Assembly (NCBI GenBank): GCA_905331475.1
Contig: CAJNYU010002054.1
Span: 62,001 to 126,000, forward strand
Reading direction: 5' to 3'
Origin: Rotaria socialis
Taxonomy: Eukaryota; Rotifera; Eurotatoria; Philodinida; Philodinidae
DNA length: 64,000 nucleotides
Position numbers and translations under genes: made by a program. Within the stretch, counting starts at the first letter, position 1. Every line of letters starts with the position of its first letter. Of this stretch, positions 13,627 to 25,801 are shown piece after piece. The notes beneath the pieces are model-generated. The model made no database searches and was not told where the DNA came from. It saw only the letters and a list, made by a program, of their open reading frames with translations.

Positions 13627-13935
13627 GATGTTGCTGAATGATTAAGTAAATAAACAATATTAATAATAACAACAACAAGTCGAATAAAACAAGTCAGTTC
13701 ATTAGAAGAACAATTATTAAATAGAAAAGAAAAAGACAATTATTTTTTGATTTTACTTTCTTATTGAATTAAAACAAAAATATTGGATAAAACGTTTTTG
13801 GCGACATCTATGAAATACGGTTCTGGAGACTTTGCTATAGTAACACAAAGTGTCAATGGCTTTTTGTTTTAGTTGTTAGTTTTTCCTTTTTCAGCAATTG
13901 AAATTTTACACAAAAAACTTATAGGTTGAACAATC
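13627..13935. promoter_or_regulatory. Shared divergent promoter region of SCOC and tektin-1
   Basis: The 309 bp between two start codons on opposite strands must hold the 5' UTRs and promoters of both genes. It is AT-rich with a short less AT-rich patch near 13800–13860. I see no clear TATA box or X-box. The bidirectional role is inferred from geometry only. Confidence 0.5.
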
Positions 13936-16900
13936 ATGGCTAAAGTAGTAACACGTCCGCAACGTTTTACACCTGAAGAATGGAAATTAGCATCGAAAGT
14001 TAAGCATAAAAATACGGAACGAGATCGTGCTACTGCAGAACGACTTATCTTAGAATGTGATCGTCTTGATCAAGAAGGTCGAGGAACTGTTGATCGTACA
14101 TTAGCCGATGTTAACAAAAAACTTGGTACGTACTTGGAGTTGTTTTTTTTCTTTTAGATATAATCAATATAACGGTCTCATATATTTTTGATCTAAGCGG
14201 ACCTTCGTCGACACTATGAAACTATTATTTGTACTTATTCTTTCAAAGAATTCTATATAGAGTAGAAAAACTTTTGTTATGAAGTAAAATATGCGCAATG
14301 ATTATTAATTTAGTGTGCTAGTATTAATCTTTTCTTTTCAGTACGTCAGCATTATGCTTTACTAGCTATACGAGAAATTTTATCTAATGAGAAAAGAGAA
14401 TACGATAATATTAATTAACTTTTTCTCGATTCCTCATTCTGCATAAGTTTGAAACCAAAGATATAGGCGGGTTAAATAATTGTTAAAAAATATGTGCGAA
14501 AACCGTAGATTTCAGTATTTTAGATAGAAATTATGATCGTCTGTGTTGAATCATGGCACTAGTAGTTATTGTAATTAGCTCAATAATCAATTTTTGTAAA
14601 ATAGAACTACATTGGGCAGAAATATTTTCTTGATGTTATTAGTAACCAAGAATTTTGTATCACAAGGGATTGATATCAGAAATAGAGATCATTGTTCCAA
14701 ACATTTATTTTGATTGATTTAATTAACAAAAATATTCAATGGCAACGATATATATTCAATAATATTTGACTCAAAATGAATAAAGCTAGTTTGCTGAATC
14801 ATTTTTACATCTGATGACAACTTATTTGTTAGTATTATTAATCATCTAATATATAAATTCATACCGGATGATCCAAAAGTTTTGCAACATTTTTGCTTTT
14901 ACATGTATCTCGGTTCAGATAACAGATAAAATTTCAACTTTAGTTTTAAAAGAAGCGCGATTCAATTCTCTATAAACTTGTATTCACGTTACTTTAAAAT
15001 AATAGAACTGAACGTCTTTATGAGATCGAATAGTGTGACTACATAAATTGCATCCATTACCCACACAATTTTTTAGCTATATTCTTTTTAATTTTCCCAG
15101 GCTATAAGCAGGCACTTAAAAATAAAATACTTGCAATATGATCACACATCAGTGCTCTTTCAGAGTTATTTATCTGCGTTTGATTTAAATCCACTTATGT
15201 CTAATAAAAATTGTCGATCTGAAATATTATCGCAACAGCAGCATTCTTGGAAATGTTCAGACGTTTCTTCGAACTGAATCGTTTTGACACCTGTTGTGTA
15301 AGCTCTAAGCAGAATGATAAATCGTTTTTCTATAAAATGTTGGGAATATGAACTCGGTTTGACCATAGATGATTTTTAAAAGTCTTTTTCTGAAAAGCAA
15401 GAATCAAGAGAGAAAATTTCATCATATTTCAAAATATTGCTTTCCGAAAAATTGTGTCTAATCGAACGTATGAATGTTAAATCCACATATCCTTTCAAGA
15501 GTTATCTAACAATGTCTTATTTTTTAACACGATATATCCGTTTCGATAGAACAAATCATTTATTGAAAATACTCTACGGGAAGTAGATGCAATTTATGTA
15601 GTTGCACTATTCTATCCATAAAAACGTTCAGTTCTATTATTTCAAATTAAGGTGGATACAAATTTGTAGAGGTTTGAATCGCACTTCTTTTAAAATTAAA
15701 GTTGAAATTTTCTCTGTTATCTGAACTGGGATACATGTAAAAGCAAAAATGCTGCGAAACTTTTGGATCACACGGTATGTCATAATAATAATAATAATGA
15801 CTTAAGTGCTGTTAATACAAATTTTTGTTTTTATTCATATTATCTGTTAGATACGATCAATTGTACTGTGTACTACTTAATTTGCTTACAGAAATAATCC
15901 TTCTCACTTATAAGTTACGAGTTATCTGAAATCTAATGGTAGTATCTCTTTCCTAATGCTATTACAAACGATTGGATTAGACGATATAATTGATGCCTCG
16001 AAAACTAGATAAAATGATAAAGTATAAGTTATGAAGTAAAAGATACAAGAGTTCCAATAATGCTGCATATTCTGATTTTAAACTAAATTAATTAGAAAAC
16101 AAAATTCCCAGCTCCATTGAACAGAATCGGAAATAAATTAAAAAAAATGCCTTGAGCTATTAAAACATATATATGCTTTTTTATTATTAATAAAAAAATG
16201 AAATATTAATCAGAAAGAAAAGAAAAGCCTGGGGACGATTCAAGAGTTCATTATTGCTTCTACGAAATATTTGAAATCCTTTCTCATAAAGATGATCGTT
16301 ATATCGATTTGAATTATAGAATGGCATCAGGCATATTTATAGAAGACATTAGAAGATAAAATGCTATCGTTTAGTCGACCTAATGTTCTTTTTTAATAAC
16401 TTGTGTTTCTTTTTATTGTTCTCAAATCGATTTACTGCATCAGATGATATAAAGGATTTTTATGAATCGTTAAATTGTTAAATAAAATTGTTTCTTAAAT
16501 TAGATCAACGTTTGGATCATGTTAAAAATTGGAAAGGTGAACTTGAAGTAAAACGCAGTGAATTAGAAAAAGAAATTGATGCAACAGAAAGTTATCTAGT
16601 ACGAATTGAAAAACGTCTTCAATCATTGCAAGATAATTTACATATTACTCAAACAACGTTAGCCAATCGGTAGGTTCATAACAAAAAAGAAAACACATAT
16701 ATTATAAATTCTTTTTGCTTTTGCTTTTAAGAGAAAAACGTTACGATATTGATTTAGTTCATGATGATGTTCAAAAAGATTTAATTATGGAAATATCAGC
16801 TATACAAGGTGCCATTACTTTATTAACACGTACAATCGAACAAACTAAAGAGCAACTTAGGTAATGTTTTGTCTTCTAGTGTGATTCATTAGATAGATTG

Positions 16901-19900
16901 CTATCATCAAGGTTGTCTATATTCCTTGATACACAAGTAATGCTCAATGAATAGTGATAATTACTAAAAAGAATGTTATTTTTTTATAGTTGACATTTCA
17001 TCTAGAAAATATCTTTCTCATTCACTATGAAAACAAACAAACACGCGCACACGCACACACACACACATGTATAGAAAGAATGACTATGACTATAATTATC
17101 GTTTCTTTCGTTTGATCTTTTGTCGACGTTCTCTTAAGATTTCAGTTATTTCATCAACACTCGGTTTTGCTGCAGCAGATGACTCTGATAAGAATGAAGT
17201 TCGCCTAGCGGCATCAGCTTGTTCAGTAATCGAACCAGTTAGGGATCTTTGTGAACTTGAAGTAGCTGTTGATGAACGTCGACGTGTAGGCGTTGGTGGT
17301 ACTAATAATTTCGGTGCATTACGAAGAGGATCATCCGTAGTTGTTGTTAAACTAGGCAAAAGCATTTTATTATTATTATCTGTTATATTAAATGCACCAC
17401 CAAATGAAGCAGCAATTTTTGGATCAGACATAACCGGTAAAAAAAGTAATTTTCCTAAACTTAATAGACCTTGATCAGGACCAAGTGTTGACATCATTTT
17501 TGCAAGGCCATCAAGTACAACTGGTTGTGATGCTTTTTTCTCATATGAATAAAATAATTCTTCAATAACATGCGTGACAACAAAATCTGATGTATTCGTT
17601 TCTAATAAACGTAAAACAAATATTCCATCACATTTTAAATAATTTCTTGCAAAATCTGCATGCGACTCATCGCGATGTAAAAGTGAGTCGTTGCTAATGA
17701 TTTGTTGAGATGGACCAGCATTATTTTCATTTGCTAGTAAGCCTTTTCTTAAGTGTCGTATTAAAATTAATTTTAATCTTGTTGTAACATACTTTATTCG
17801 TACAGGACGAATAAATGAATATGACCATGTAAATAATGATACTAAATTTAATATAACTATCATCGTATACCAGAAAAATAGAAATGTAAATAATTGTTCA
17901 AATAACAAATTATTTGGTAAAACACATTCAACGGTATATCGATGAGAATTAAAGAGATGATTAGGTTCACGTACTCTATAGATTATAAAATAATAGATGA
18001 ACAAAAGAAGAAGTAAAACAAAACAAGCAATTGTTTATAACTTACTCAAAATCGCATAAAGTTACTTTGGGAAAATATTTCGAAAGGCCACCTTGATGAT
18101 GATAGGATTGTTGTAGGGGCTGGTTTTGAATAAGTAATATTAATTTTTGTATTAATTCTAATCCATAACGATAATATTTAATTCCTAACATTTCATTGAA
18201 TAAAGTTAATTGTCCAATTGAATTAACAACATAGAGAACTTTTGTTAATAAATAAACCATCATAAAATAATTTCCTTGAAATTTTCCATACATACAACAA
18301 AAAACTGCTTGTATTCGTCGAAGTATACTTAAATTTCGATTTTCTCGTCCACGTCTTGGGTCGTCGATAAATTCATCAATAGAAGCAATAATATAATCCA
18401 TTATTTTACGTCTTTTATCCATTCTATCAATTGATTTATAACTTTTACCAGCTTCAATGATATCTTTTAAATCCAAACCGCTACGTGTCATCAATGATTG
18501 CCAAATAAGATTCGGAATGTAGAATAAAATACTTTGAAAAAATACAAAGAGAAAATAGCAATAGCAAGAAGAAGAAGAAGAAGAAGAAGAAAAATATAAT
18601 TAACAGCTAGTTTTATTTGTTTTATTACCTGAGGAAACAAAGAATAAATGGGATCCATTGATAATAAAGTAGTTGTAAACTTTGTCGTTCAGTACGTGTT
18701 GAGGGAATTTTTTGTGTTTGATTTACATAATAAGTGTTCGTAATGTAACATATATGATTGGTGTAATCTTCGTAACCTGATGTAAACATTGCTGGTACCC
18801 AACCTAAAACAATATGAAAAAGTAGATTTTTCAATGAACCATAGAGAAAAAAAAGAAGTTAATCTTTTTTTTTGATTTGTCTTTACATTGAATTTGTTTG
18901 GAACTGAATTGTCTATTTGTAACGATAGCTGAGAAAACATTTAGTAATATAACGGTGTAACGATAATTTAGACGATCAACAAAATCATCTGGATCGGCTT
19001 GAGGCGCCTGATTTTGACCAGCAAGACTCGGAATGCCTTTCAATAAAAGAAACGCCATACGTAATCGATATTAGTCGAAGGAACGTCATCGTTTTTCTAG
19101 CACGTTAAAACGTGTTTTGGATGTTCGGTGATCATATACCACTTCTACCAATGCGTTTCGTTGATTAATCTACAAATCGACAAATAATATCAAGGTTATT
19201 TGGTCGAGTGAAAAAAATGAGAGGGAGCTCTTTTATATATATATATATATATGTATTAATATATTTGTATATATATTAATGGTAGGGCGATAATGATCAC
19301 AAGGCTGATGCTGCTGTTATTCGCATCATCGAGATCTACGATTGCGAAGAGCTGGTCGTCGGGCTTTTTTCATTTATCACAAACAAACCCATACATGCGC
19401 GAATGTAATTGTCAACAAGCTTGTTTGATGACAATCACAATAGGAGGCAAAGAAAAGAATTGGATTTTTGTGTACATTTAGAGGACAAATAGACAAAAAA
19501 AAAGAAGATGAGCATAAATGGTAACAGCGTGGTTAAAAAAAATCGGAGAGAGAGAGAGTGTGTGTGTGTGTGTGTATGGAAAACATTAATGATGATATCA
19601 GCTTCTTGCCATATAAATGTAACGCATCTTTTATCACAAGCTATATAATCAAACAATTCCCGTAATATCACATCATTAGTAACTGTATGTGTGGTGCAAC
19701 ATGTCGATTAGAGAGGTTCTACTCATACTGTTCTACGCGTCCACTATCACTCTTACAATGCAAACCTATACGATGATGACATTTCTACTGTGTAGCGCTT
19801 GCAAATGTAGTTTCTTTTGTTCATCAAGTTATTGAAAGCGCAGCTGCTTAGCGCGCGCTGTCGTTTTCTATGTTTGTTATGAGATAATGGTAATGTTGAG

Positions 19901-22112
19901 AGAAATAGAGATAGAGATAGAGAGCGAGAGAGAAAGAGAGAGAGAAAGGGAGAGAGAAAGAGAGAGAAGGAGAGAGAGAAACATGAGACTATCTCGCCAA
20001 TAAAGTTTTATTTCAGCTTTTGTGTCATTCGATTCTAATAGATAATTAATCTCTATCATTTGTCCATATTCTTTATATATATATATATATATTGGCGTGC
20101 GTTACTTTTCTTTCTGTCTCAATGCTGACGTCGTCGTCGTCGTCGTAGTAGTAGTAGTAGTTGTTGTTGTTGTTATTGGTGTTGTTATTTTATAGTATAG
20201 AATAAGCAGTTAGACAGATCGGAATGAGAAAATACAACACTCTAAGTAGCAACCTTAACTATAATTCTAACTGGCTGTTTTTCTTCATATCACGCACAAA
20301 TAGAATAGATTGACAATACAGTGCTGCTTCCTTATACACACAGACGCACACACACGTCATACTGCATACAATATCTATGTCCCTTTGGTGACACAGAATA
20401 ATTTGTTCGACAGTATCCGAGAAGATGCCAAGCAGAGTAACAATATAAAATGATGATGATGATGATGATGGGTTCTGGTGTTTGCTGGCTTAAGGTTAAA
20501 AATCAGTTACTATTTAATGTATATATACCATGACAAGAAAGCGAGAAGAAAATGTCATCTACAAGTTACGATGTGCAGGTGACACATGATTTTCTTGCGT
20601 CGTCTTTCCTTTTTCTTTATTTTCTTTACAGTCTTTTTCTATCTAAGTGTCGATTGGAATTATGCCCGTATGTGTTGAAAATTACTCGCACGACTTCCTG
20701 TCTTTTATTCATCTTCCCATCTCCTTTGTATATATCTTCAACTATATTGATCGATTCCGGCTACGCCTTTCTTCATCTTTTTTTTTCGGGGAAATTGAAT
20801 AGGAACATAATTGTATTCTATTCTTTTTCTATAGATTGATGCGCAAAGCTCGCTATTTACTTGATCGAGATCTCAAAGATAAATTTACTGCTCAATCAAT
20901 TGACGAACATGCCATTGATTTAAGTTTGACAAATCCATCACTTTATCTTAAAGAAGGTGTTACACATGTCAATCCTCGGTATGTTTATGTTAATTTCCAT
21001 GTATATTTATTATTAAAAAACAGCATTATCCCCAGCGACTCACAACTTTTTAGTTGACGTAGATAGGAGAAAAAACGCCCGTGGGTATATGTATGCAAGG
21101 AAGTAAAACATCACTGTCTGACAGTCATTATAGCTTTGATGATGAAAAAATCTTTTTCTTTCTTGTCTTTGCAACACGACATCAAAGAGCAATTCGATGA
21201 TCAGAATAGTAAAACATTGTTTTTTTCTCTCTATTTTTAATTATTAATAATCAGTTCGGTATCTGAACCATTTTGGGAAGAATACTCCGATGAAAATATT
21301 AAACATGCTGAAGCACAACGACTTAATGCTGTACAATTACGCAATGTAATTGATGGTATATTGAAAAAGCTTGTTGCTGATATTAAACAAGCTGTTGAAA
21401 AAACACGACGATCATTTGATCGACGTATTTATGAATCAAAACAAGCAAAACAAACATTAGAAAGTCAACTACGCGATGTAAATTTGAACTAAAACAAACA
21501 AACAAACAAAAGAAGCTTTAAATTCTTTTTTTTCCTCGCTTACTTTTAGGTTCATTTACTTATTGATCAACTCGAAGAAAGTATAAAAAATACTGAAAAA
21601 GCTATACGTGATAAAGAACAGTATTTGAAATTGGCTCATACGCGTCTTGATATTCGTCATAAACGACCAAATGTTGAACTTGTTTATGATGCACCACAAA
21701 AACGTCTCATTGAAGAAATACGAGAAATTGAATGTGAAATACAACGACTTCAAGAACGGTATGTAATAAGAGTAATTTCACTCATCATTGTCTCTATTTT
21801 CTTGATCTTATGAATATATGAAAAGAAGAAGAAAAAAGATTACGATTAGATACAATTGTGGAAATGTTAATGTGAGAATTGAAGCAAAATTCGAATATGG
21901 ATATAAGATTTCTCTTCATTATAGTTTTTTGCTATGATTTTTTTCCTTCTTTATATTCTAGTTTGAATGAATCACATGTTCGCCTTCGAAATTTGGATCG
22001 TGATAAATTAATATTAGAAAAAGATATTGAAACAAAAACAAATACAATATTTGTTGACGAAGTTGAATGTCATGAAGGTTTAAGAAAATCAATTTCAATT
22101 GAAGATTGGTAA
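13936..22112 (+). CDS. TEKT1: Tektin-1
   Basis: Seven exons give 403 residues (human tektin-1 is about 418): 13936–14125, 16504–16669, 16732–16860, 20835–20978, 21255–21477, 21550–21758 and 21962–22112. Phases agree at every junction. Diagnostic stretches are the RFTPEEW start, DVNKKL joined to DQRLDHVKNWK, REKRYDIDLVHDDV, RDLKDKF, the tektin signature RPNVEL, and NTIFVDEVECHEGLRKSI at the end. Tektins are coiled-coil filament proteins that lie along the doublet microtubules of cilia, flagella and centrioles; tektin-1 is axonemal. Introns 1 (2.4 kb) and 3 (4.0 kb) are far longer than the others. Intron 1 carries a DNA transposon and an extra in-frame exon-like piece; intron 3 carries a whole innexin gene on the other strand. 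Confidence 0.95.
14342..14418 (+). other. Candidate alternative terminal exon of tektin-1
   Basis: A pyrimidine-rich acceptor ending TTTTCAG is followed by an open stretch in the phase left by tektin exon 1. It would add about 25 residues (RQHYALLAIREILSNEKREY near its centre) and then stop at TAA 14416–14418. The product would be a short tektin head of about 88 residues. It is not needed for the full-length protein. It could be an alternative 3' exon, a poison exon, or chance. Confidence 0.35.
14864..15775. mobile_element. Non-autonomous TA-flanked DNA transposon with long inverted repeats (Tc1/mariner-like)
   Basis: Inverted repeats of about 195 bp bound a 912-bp insertion in tektin-1 intron 1. 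The left end reads CCGGATGATCCAAAAG, and the right end read inward is CCGTGTGATCCAAAAG. The arms stay aligned to about 15058 and 15588 with scattered substitutions. TA dinucleotides abut both ends (14862–14863, 15776–15777), the target duplication of Tc1/mariner elements. The centre has no recognisable transposase; a 66-residue minus-strand frame (15166–15366) has no known motif. Confidence 0.75.
17096..19058 (-). CDS. Innexin gap-junction protein
   Basis: Four exons on the minus strand (19058–18887, 18803–18629, 18531–18046, 17975–17096) join to 570 residues. The family layout is complete: DDFVDRLNYRYTVILL and the first membrane helix; loop 1 with CW and a second Cys before NTYYV; the innexin signature YYQWIPFILCFL continuing to YIPNLIW across a splice; a third helix near GNYFMMVYLL; loop 2 with TLCDFEVRE and YTVECVLPNN; and a fourth helix starting LLFEQLFTFLFFW. 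Innexins form hexameric channels joining neighbouring cells. The C-terminal cytoplasmic tail is long for the family (usual length 360–420) and Ser/Thr/Arg-rich, ending in a Lys/Arg cluster. The whole gene lies antisense inside tektin-1 intron 3. Confidence 0.94.
19059..20834. repeat. Rest of tektin-1 intron 3: microsatellite-rich
   Basis: This stretch also contains the innexin upstream region. It holds (TA)n at 19229–19252, GA then TG runs at 19543–19575, a long GA-rich tract at about 19903–19982, TCG, TAG and TTG triplet runs at 20127–20180, and an ATG triplet run near 20452–20470. No additional gene is seen. Confidence 0.7.
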
Positions 22113-23448
22113 AGAGATATAAAAATCAATGAAATTGAAAAACATTCCAGAGATTATTTCATTCTTTTCTGATTTTTCTTTTCTTCATTAATAAAAACAT
22201 AAATTCCATTATTCTGAGATACAACATTGTTGTTTTTATATCAATCATGAAAATCAATTCCACGCCATAAAAGAAAACTATTGAATGAAAATTGAAACAC
22301 AACTGAGGACTATATAGACGAAGAGCAGAATAAGACGATGATTTCGATGGTCGCAAAAGATAAAATCAATGATAGTTGATGTTTCTATCCAGCAAATGAC
22401 TAAACTGATATTGGAAAACAGTAGTTTTCTGTGCTGCGAATAATGTCGATTAACTGTAGACTTTCTGCTTGATGCTGTTAAGTCGTACAATAATGTCAAA
22501 TATTAGATGAAAAGTTAGAAGTTTGATTGATTATTATAGATTACATCAAAGGATTGTTCATGAGCAGAAAGATAAAATTAATAGAAATAATTGCAGCGTT
22601 ATCTAACAAAAACATCTTGTAGTACATAAAAATAGATTTCTTTTTCTTTTTGGAGATAGAATTCTTATTTTTACAAACGACTAAACCAAATGAATAGAGA
22701 AGATGAATGAATATTGATATGAAAAGAGTAAACCATCTTTATTGCTAGTTTGCAGGGGAGAAATGTAACGTGGATAGTAATATGGATGTGTTTTCATTTA
22801 TTTTGTTTTGCTGTACAATGCTTAATCTATTAATATTACTCGTTTCTTCGAAACAAACTATCAGTCTCATGTACAAATATGCGGAGTACATTAAGAGCTG
22901 TTTTACTAATTAAAATAGTAATGCGGATATTTACCAATATTTCCATACGTTGCCGAGTTATTATGACCATGAGAAACAACAACATGAGAATAGGACTTGA
23001 AAAAAGTTGCCACCTTGTAAAAAAGCAAAGAGTGGACGTTTCTTCTATTATACAAAGTTACTAGGACGGAATGCTACAAAACAATTGACACGGAAAATCT
23101 TCTATTGTTCGTCGATGAATTGACAATCAGAATTATATTGATAATTATGGCTAAATAAGTACAAACTGTTCTTTCTACCAAGGATATATGTCATTTCGTC
23201 AAATAGATCATAAGGAAGTCTATTGATTGATATATGATGTTGTTCAAGATAACTCATAGGAGACGGGAGATTGACAAAAAGGAAACGAAGTAAATTCTAC
23301 TTGATTTTTTTAGCAAAGTATCCTGCGAGTCGAACATTCTACATCAGATCTTATTGAAAAGATAAATAATTCAATACGTAATAAGTATACAACCTGAAGA
23401 ACTTATCAGAGAAACGATATTTCTAGATTCTTTTGCAAGATTAAAATG
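22113..23448. other. Intergenic region, no gene seen
   Basis: Starts with the tektin-1 3' UTR (an AATAAA occurs close to 22190). The rest is AT-rich without coding signals that I recognise. Its right edge includes one copy of the 9-bp duplication flanking the next element (23440–23448). Confidence 0.5.
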
Positions 23449-23816
23449 ATCAGTGTGAAGCTAGCACGATGAAACAGAGATTCAACTATAAGTCTTCTCA
23501 GGAGTATTGCCGGCCCATAAAAACCAGATCATTCGATGCAGAATTTAATTCTGGATCGGATGGTGATACTTTTATTCCCCGGCAATACTTAGGAAAAAAG
23601 TTTACTTACACCTTTGTTTTCTTCTAAATAGGACAAGAAAAACCGGATAGAATTTTCTCAAAGTATTGCCGGGGAATAAAAGTATGACCGTCCGATCCAG
23701 AATTAAATTTTGCATCGAATGGTCTGGTTTTTATGGGCCAGCAATACTTCTGAGAAGACTTACAGTTGAATCTCTGTTTCATCCTGCTAGCTCCGTCGTG
23801 CTAGCTTCACACTGAT
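23449..23816. mobile_element. Mutator-like foldback MITE with 9-bp target duplication
   Basis: A 368-bp near-palindrome. The arms start ATCAGTGTGAAGCTAGC and run about 150 bp each with few differences, separated by a loop of roughly 60 bp. The right arm has a short insertion that repeats GCTAGC. The flanks carry a perfect 9-bp direct repeat ATTAAAATG (23440–23448 and 23817–23825). Long inverted repeats with a 9-bp duplication are the hallmark of Mutator-like elements. There is no coding capacity. Confidence 0.85.
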
Positions 23817-23825
23817 ATTAAAATG

Positions 23826-25292
23826 CCATTTTTCATTCATCGCGTTAAGAATTGGATAGAAGTTCAGTGATGAGTACCTCCCTTCACGACAATTATTGAA
23901 GTCACGAGTCCAGGGAACACCCGATGTATGCATAGGAAAATATAGTCCTGAATGAATATCGTTTGTTATTATTGTTGTGACAAACCACGTTTCATTCGAG
24001 ACCAGTTATATGTATTATAGTAGATGAAGATATTCTATATAACTAAAAGTTTTGTTTACCTACAACAAATAATAGATTTCACGATACGAGTTGTATTATC
24101 ACTTCGCTAATACTGGCTTCTATTTTAATCAGTGAATTCGCTATAACAAATAAAATAATTATCGTGGTCGCAATGACCCATTCTGTGGTGGAAAATTCAT
24201 ATCGACGGATGCGATATTCTCTTGATGCCTTTTACGTGTCAAGATCTAGTGGAATGACGTGGCTTCAAAGTTCTACTCTATACACTTTCATCTTGTTTTG
24301 GATTGTGTTTCACAAAAATACGCACTTCTCCAAATCAGCTCATGAAATTTTCTAAAACAAAATTGAAAACATTTTTTCTTTGCAGCGCTTTGTCTTTTTT
24401 ATTTACCTGTACGATACGATCAAAAATTATTTTTTTCGAAAAAGTAAAGTAGAAAATTTGATTGTACATGTAAAAAACTAAGAGTAATTTATTCCAGAAA
24501 TAGGACGATAAAATCCAAGCGTCACAAAATACATAAGCAAAGCAAGAGAAAATGAAAAGAAAAGAGTCACTGCAGAATAAGCTATTGATGATGAAACCTA
24601 TTGGCAACAACAGTTAGACTGAAAAAAAAACCGAATGTGTACACGAAATACTCAGTTTTATCGTGTACAGTTGGTAACGCTGTTTCTTTTTGAGATAATG
24701 AAAACTGATTCTTCCATAAGTTTGTAGCGAAAATATGTTTTTTTGTATATTGAAAAATAATCAAGTTATAAACTCTGCATGGCAGTATTTGCAGTCTGAT
24801 CTGATCTATTCGTATAATACCTACCTTGGCTAGCATGCCAAAAAAGGAAAACGAGTCTGTTCATTCCATTGTTCTGGAAGACATAACTGATACTGCTGAT
24901 ATCCATATGCTAATGAAATAAACTCATGCTAACATTGTAAATCATCGCCAAGAACAACATATATGAGTTGGAAAAATGAATCTTTTTATTTTTTACTATT
25001 TCTAGTATTTCAAAATGACACATAAAAGTGGTTTCATATAGATAATTACTTCTTACTGATTGGTTTTTTCAATGATTCACATGCACTTTATTGTGGTATT
25101 AGTGATCTACTTTAAATATCTATCGTTGAACGACCTATGATTTACTTGTTTTCATTTGCAAAGTAATAAGTATAGATACTTTTCTTCGTTCGTAGGTTGG
25201 TATATTTGAACATAAATCTATGATATATCTCGATTATTCGACTATGCCTCATAGTAATTGAGCGGTTGCTAAATTTCATTCAAACAAATGAT
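23826..25292. other. Intergenic region, no gene seen
   Basis: AT-rich sequence with only short, domain-free open frames on both strands. Confidence 0.45.
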
Positions 25293-25474
25293 TAGTCATC
25301 ATTGATCCTGAAGCAAATAAGAGAACTGAAGAATATTCAAGATTTATTTTAAAAAATATCCAGCAGCTAAAACAAGATTTGAATCATCACAATCTGACTG
25401 GGCCAGCGATTTGTTTAGAACTATTTGATCGTTTTTCTCGACTTCGACAATTTACACTAGGTGGCGCTAGCTAA
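25293..25474 (+). pseudogene. Exon-like open fragment, unknown
   Basis: About 59 codons stay open after an AG acceptor-like site near 25290, reading through DPEANKRTEEYSRFILKN and CLELFDRFSRLRQFTLGG, and ending at TAA. The residue mix looks like real protein. There is no start codon, no neighbouring exon I can join, and I do not recognise the family. It may be a relic of a decayed gene or a lone exon. Confidence 0.3.
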
Positions 25475-25801
25475 ATGGTTGTTGCAGGAAAAGTCCTTAA
25501 AATTCTTGAATGAAATATTTGTATCTCTTTTCTTTTATCTTTTTTTTGCTGGTTTATATCTGTTCAAAAGACAAAGACCATAAAACTTGTCAAATAGAAC
25601 ATAAACATTTGCAAAACCTTTCTTCAGAACTTCATTGAAAAGCTATTTTTTATTTTTATTAATAATGTTATGTATTGTAAACACACAAAAATCCACTCGT
25701 GTCTATAAATCAAAAGAAATATGTCAATGCGTTAGTATTGTTAAAATAGAACTACGATTAAAAAGGATCAGTTGAACACATTAGTCTATTAAAATTATGA
25801 A

